Below, one piece after another: positions 60,101 through 64,000 of a DNA stretch of 64,000 nt. The DNA is taken from contig QXVZ01032917.1 of NCBI GenBank assembly GCA_008931825.1, positions 153,780 to 217,779 of the forward strand. The letters are read 5' to 3'. This stretch comes from Phallusia fumigata (lineage: Eukaryota > Chordata > Ascidiacea > Phlebobranchia > Ascidiidae). Within the stretch, counting starts at the first letter, position 1, and each line of letters begins with the position of its first letter. The notes under the pieces were generated by a model. That model ran no database searches. It was not told the DNA's origin and saw only the letters and a program-made list of their open reading frames with translations. Made by a program: the position numbers and the translations under genes.

Positions 60101-62937
60101 TTTTTAATAGCTTTCACCGGTGCAGGACCGCACTGCATAACCCCCGCACTCATTTCCTGCGGGGTTGAGTCCACCGCTTGCCAGCCATCGTATCCTGAAA
60201 ACAAATATTGTTGCTTCGTAGTCTATTACGAACAACTGCTCTCGTTTAACTAATATGCTCCGTTTCACAGAAATCACCACGAATCTTTGACAAGCTGTAT
60301 GTAGGCAACAAAAGGCTTAAATAATAAAATTAAACACAAATTAAATTGCAAGTCACAGCATCAAACAAAAGTCAAGTTCAGCAGAACAAAAATAATGTGC
60401 ACCGCTACTGCCCATATCAGGGGGGCGGCAACGTTTTCGAACGCAGTGTGGTAGTTTACAAATTATGTCAAAATGTTAATGACTTCGCGTGCCATGTTGA
60501 TGACGTCACTGCTTTATTTTATTCTGCGTTAAATCTGTAAAATTTTGTTTGCACTTGCTCTTTGCAGCCCGTTGCTGCAGTTGCACTCTACTTAAAGTTA
60601 AAAATCGAAGAGGTCGCGAATTTGGCTCAAAAATGTACCAGAGGACAAACTCGTACATGACTTGGCGTGCCGTGACCACTCAGGGGTTGCCAGCACTTGG
60701 CCCACATGGTAACACCCGGTGACTCTTNGCAGCCCGTTGCTGCAGTTGCACTCTACTTAAAGTTAAAAATCGAAGAGGTCGCTTAATTTGGCTCAAAAAT
60801 GTACCAGAGGATAAACTCGTACATGACTTGGCGTGCCGTGACTACTCAGGGGTTGCCAGCACTTGGCCCACACAGTAAAAAAACAGTGGCTCTTATACCG
60901 TTGATAAGATCGGGTCGCCGAAAGAAAGCTTCATTCCAGACATGGAAGTTCCAAACGGAGTCCCCAATATTTCGCAAGTCAACCCTCTCTCCATCCTCAT
61001 TGTAGAAACGATCAATTGTTGCATTGAACTCTGTGTCATGGGCAGAACTAAAATTTGTCACCGACCTGGCGGGGATTCCCAAAGCTCGAAGAACTGAAAA
61101 AATAACAAATTCTAAGCCTTCGGCTGAAATTTTGAAACATAAGCAAGTGGTTACAAACGCGTGTGTTAAATTTAGTGGCATTGGTTGTTCTTATCAAGGC
61201 TTGGAACGAAAACTTGTGACGGGAACACCGCGAAAAGCTGACTGCTTGTCGCAGATGTTTTACCCTTTCTCATGAATTTGTAACTATTATTAAAAAATAT
61301 GCTAAATTTATGAGAGTATGAGCTTTTAAAGGAACTCGATTCGGCATTGGAGCGCACAGCTCCATGTTGCAGATAAATTAGTTTAAAGCCAAAACTGGCT
61401 CGTGAACTTGGTAATATTTCCGTTCACTGCTTGATCAGAATGCAGCGCCGCTCTGATTAGCATTACTATGTGACGTTGTCGTGTATTTGCGTGCTGTGTT
61501 GTGATTGGCTAATTGTTCAGCCTCAACTTGTATCTAATCATGCACACTTTTAAACTATTACTCCTCGTTTCGCGCCAAAAAAAACTGAAAATTAATTTTT
61601 TATGTTATTAAGTCATAAACACCAGAAATGTACAGTGGATACTTTCACTAGAGTTTGGATTGGCGAATTCTCTGATTATGGTAACGTTTAAATTTGCCAA
61701 AAATAAAATGTTATACTTCTTATCAATGTTACAGTATTACTGCGACACACCTAAAATCATCTCGTGGCATATCAGTGGGTGGCGGCACATCGGTTGCGGA
61801 GCACTGTTCCAGACGTGAACGCTCGCAAGAGCGCTTTAAACCGCTAACGTCCAAACATGCGGATATAAAATGCACCGATGCTGTAAGTCCCCACAACAGC
61901 TGTAGCCAAGTCTTTGCTTTGCATGGGGTAACGCAAACTTCCCTTAGGGTAACCTATCTTTGTTTAAGATCTTTATTTAAACTCGAATGCATAGTCTTGT
62001 TGTCTCGGTTTCTATTTGATAAAGGTGTCAAACAAACATCTGCGCAAAAACACCTTTTTTGACAACTTCGAGATTCTATCCAGGCAAGCTTAGGAGCTTT
62101 GAAGACTGGAGGTGTGCAAAAGTCACGCGCTATCAAGGGCAGTCACGTATACTCACATATAGCACGTGTCGACCTTAATCTAATTGGTCAAGGCCTTATA
62201 TCAAGAACAGTTAAATGCCAAACCTCACCCGGGTATCAGTTAAGACTCAAAAGCGTATACCACACATATGTTTATTATATTTGCTCTTGCAACCTAAGTT
62301 TAGTTTTTTGTGGGGTTAACATCTCAACCCAATAAAATTATGAGGGAACGCCAATTACGTTTTCTGTTTATATGTTTTAAATGTAAACACCACTCCTCGT
62401 TTACTAATTGCCTACCAGTGGTAAGAACACCAGAGAAGACCCAGCATTGACCGAATTGCACCGGAACACCAGTTTCACCCCACTTCCTCAGTATTTTGAC
62501 ACTGCCTTGCCAAGAAGTCGGTTTTGTTCCTCCTTCGTAGTTACCTGTCCAGTTGCCTTCCAAAACACCATTGTTGTCGCAACTGTTCACCTAAAAAATA
62601 ATTTGAAACAATTTTCAGGTGTGTACTGTTTTTAACAGAAAAGATATCAAAGCTTGTTGTGTGCGTTGCGCTTACCATGGCTGAAAGAATTCTGCTGCAT
62701 TGCGCCGGCGAGGATCTCTTCTTCAAGCTCTTCACTGGGTTTTGCTTCGCTTTCTCACCTCCACGGAGAAGTTTGAGGGCCACGTCGAGAATGCCCTCCT
62801 CAAACTGACCGAATATCCAGTCACGTGCTCTTCTGACATGTGGCGAAGCAACAAATATCAACCCGGTGTCGTTCAACACGANATGTATTTGACTGATTTC
62901 ATTATAGTTTTCATTCTGTTGCATTTCAACAGACTTT
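57198..62937 (-). CDS. Transglutaminase with intact Cys-His-Asp triad, both ends not visible
   Basis: Exons on the minus strand: 62676 to about 62937 (start uncertain, N at 62882), 62416-62590, 60899-61093, 60055-60194, 59382-59538, 58513-58673, 57753-57882 and 57198-57361, joined in phase. The core holds VLNDTGLIF and [19 protein letters not shown], then the active-site Cys in [11 protein letters not shown], the His in [17 protein letters not shown] and the Asp in [43 protein letters not shown] and [12 protein letters not shown] follow, with about two exons of C-terminal beta-barrel ending PECLTIE. Family role: calcium-dependent cross-linking of protein Gln to Lys or amines. The N-terminal beta-sandwich (about 140 residues in relatives) and the final barrel exon are missing from the window. 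An intronic duplication flanks N at 60728. Catalysis looks possible; completeness cannot be judged. Confidence 0.88.
60420..60537 (-). repeat. Dispersed CRE-like repeat, copy 5 (minus strand)
   Basis: On the minus strand: TTTAACGCAGAATAAAATAA, then AGCAGTGACGTCATCAACAT, then GGCACGCGAAGTCATTAACA. This is the most complete copy, and it lies in a transglutaminase intron. Confidence 0.75.
60564..60890. repeat. Haplotype-like duplicate around N at 60728
   Basis: Left copy 60564-60727 and right copy from 60729 to about 60890 both start GCAGCCCGTTGCTGCAGTTG and run near-identically with a few differences. In the intron between the His and Asp exons of the transglutaminase; the right copy ends just before exon 60899-61093. 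Confidence 0.85.
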
Positions 62938-63580
62938 TGTTGCAATTGTTGGTGTTATGATTGTGTAACTGGGGTTTGATAAAAAGTTTGGGGAGATAGC
63001 AGGGAGTCGGTGTGATTGAAAGCTTAAACGTCGCAGATTTCGACACATTAACTAAGATTTAGGCCTTAAATTAGTTCCTTGTTTTTTTGCAATGTTTTTT
63101 AACTATAGTTAGGTAACTATACCAGCTTTGCTGCATGTGGAATGCAACACAATAATTAAATTAAAAATGAGTTAAATTAGTTTGAATGCAAGCATTACTA
63201 ACATCTCCCAATGCAATAATAGTTGTCTCCATAGTGGTTAGTGCAAACACCTTGTAGATATGGGGTTCTGGGTTCTAATTTCAACCATGTATCTTATATT
63301 TCTCAATGAAAAGTAAGAGTGAAAATAGTGAATGACATTGCTCTGACCCAGGGAAACATGATGGGTTAATGAAAATTAGTTACCGACTTAAAATTTACAG
63401 AACTATAAAGAAGCAAAAAGCTTGACAGCAGACACATTAAAAACATAACGCACTCTAGCATGCCCACCTTCCAATGATAAAAATAAAAGAAACAAACCAA
63501 TCAGTTAATAGGAACACACAATATGTCTAAGCCGTAAAGCTTACGAACTTTAAAATAGAGGGTTTTTCAACTTGTCATAC
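62938..63580. other. Gene-free stretch upstream of the transglutaminase fragment
   Basis: AT-rich, with no open frame resembling the transglutaminase N-terminal domain on either strand. Nothing else recognised. Confidence 0.5.
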
Positions 63581-64000
63581 CTTTTGTGAACAGCCTCCAA
63601 ATGCATTGTGTGAATAAACATTATTTTTGTTGTTTTGGACTGATAAACAAAAGTTGACAAAAGGTGCATGATTTGGTAAAATTGAGATCTTTCCAAATCA
63701 GCTTCATCATAATACCTGTTAAAGTTTGTTAAGTATACTGTATAATTTGAGAGCATACTGTTTGACAACTGTGTACTTTGGACTGACCACTTTAACCAGT
63801 TGAGAATATGATACAAGTCTTCCTCCTCAATTCCACCAGGCATACATGAAATTATACACAATGTTGTAGAAATAAGAAAAGTGTCACCAACATAATCCTC
63901 AACTGTCTCAAGCCAGTATTGCAACATACTGCTAACGTCACCGGGTAGAGTTTGAAGTAGTAAGTCAAGATTCGAGAATTCGCCAAATAACCTTAAAACA
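63581..64000 (-). CDS. Exon of a possible STAND/NACHT-type NTPase, partial
   Basis: Open on the minus strand from the window edge (64000) to a GTATGA donor after 63581; without that splice the frame would run on to a stop at 63550. The peptide includes LLLQTLPGDVSSMLQYWLE, then TTLCIISCMPGGIEEEDLYH. The order 'LP.D...ML..WLE' then 'C....GI.E.DLY.IL' resembles the helical/winged-helix part after the NTPase of proteins such as NPHP3 or TTC41. It is followed by a mixed helical region with TVYLTNFNRYYDEADLE. No P-loop is in the window. Assignment is tentative; the gene continues upstream and probably downstream. Confidence 0.4.

Overview
The window reads as AT-rich nuclear DNA of a compact invertebrate-chordate genome. 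An ascidian (Ciona-like) is the most likely source, but that is inference. The support is spliced genes with small introns and clean GT-AG borders, animal protein families (zona pellucida protein, monoamine oxidase, N-acylethanolamine acid amidase, transglutaminase) and many miniature transposons. There is no bacterial or viral gene organisation. All gene models below were built by hand from reading frames, splice sites and phase continuity.

Layout. 1-2722 (+): 3' part of a ZP-domain membrane protein. 4750-10735 (-): a complete monoamine-oxidase-like gene of ten coding exons, with a frame problem in its second FAD motif. 10736-12979: transposon-derived inverted repeats. 12980-15951 and 16479-19924 (+): two tandem, intact NAAA/acid-ceramidase-like genes with matching exons. 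20503-27118, 28835-32573 and 33633-39760 (-): three head-to-tail paralogs of an unrecognised, roughly 12-pass, histidine-rich membrane protein. A fourth paralog lies on the other strand at 44975-54075 (+), and a decayed exon of a further copy is at about 40500. 40905-43405 (+): an FAD/NADPH-dependent oxygenase-like gene, between the third and fourth paralogs. 57198-62937 (-): a transglutaminase whose catalytic triad is intact but whose two ends are not visible. 63581-64000 (-): one exon of what may be a STAND/NACHT-type protein.

The most interesting system is the four-gene membrane-protein family (called TMP-A to TMP-D here). All four share the same nine-exon architecture with identical intron phases (1,1,1,2,0,2,2,0). 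They share a lumenal PEPFGCNDT motif and about ten histidines, most in or next to predicted membrane helices. Three of them begin with a coding exon only four bases long (ATG G). I do not recognise the family. A ligand, metal or heme role for the histidines is speculation.

Assembly quality matters here. Seven single N bases occur (12049, 36105, 52558, 55526, 57013, 60728, 62882). Five are flanked by duplicated sequence, either exact or diverged like two alleles. This looks like unmerged haplotypes of a very heterozygous diploid, and it makes the duplicated exons of TMP-C doubtful. The transglutaminase lies between the two N positions that lack flanking duplication, and its ends are missing near those points.
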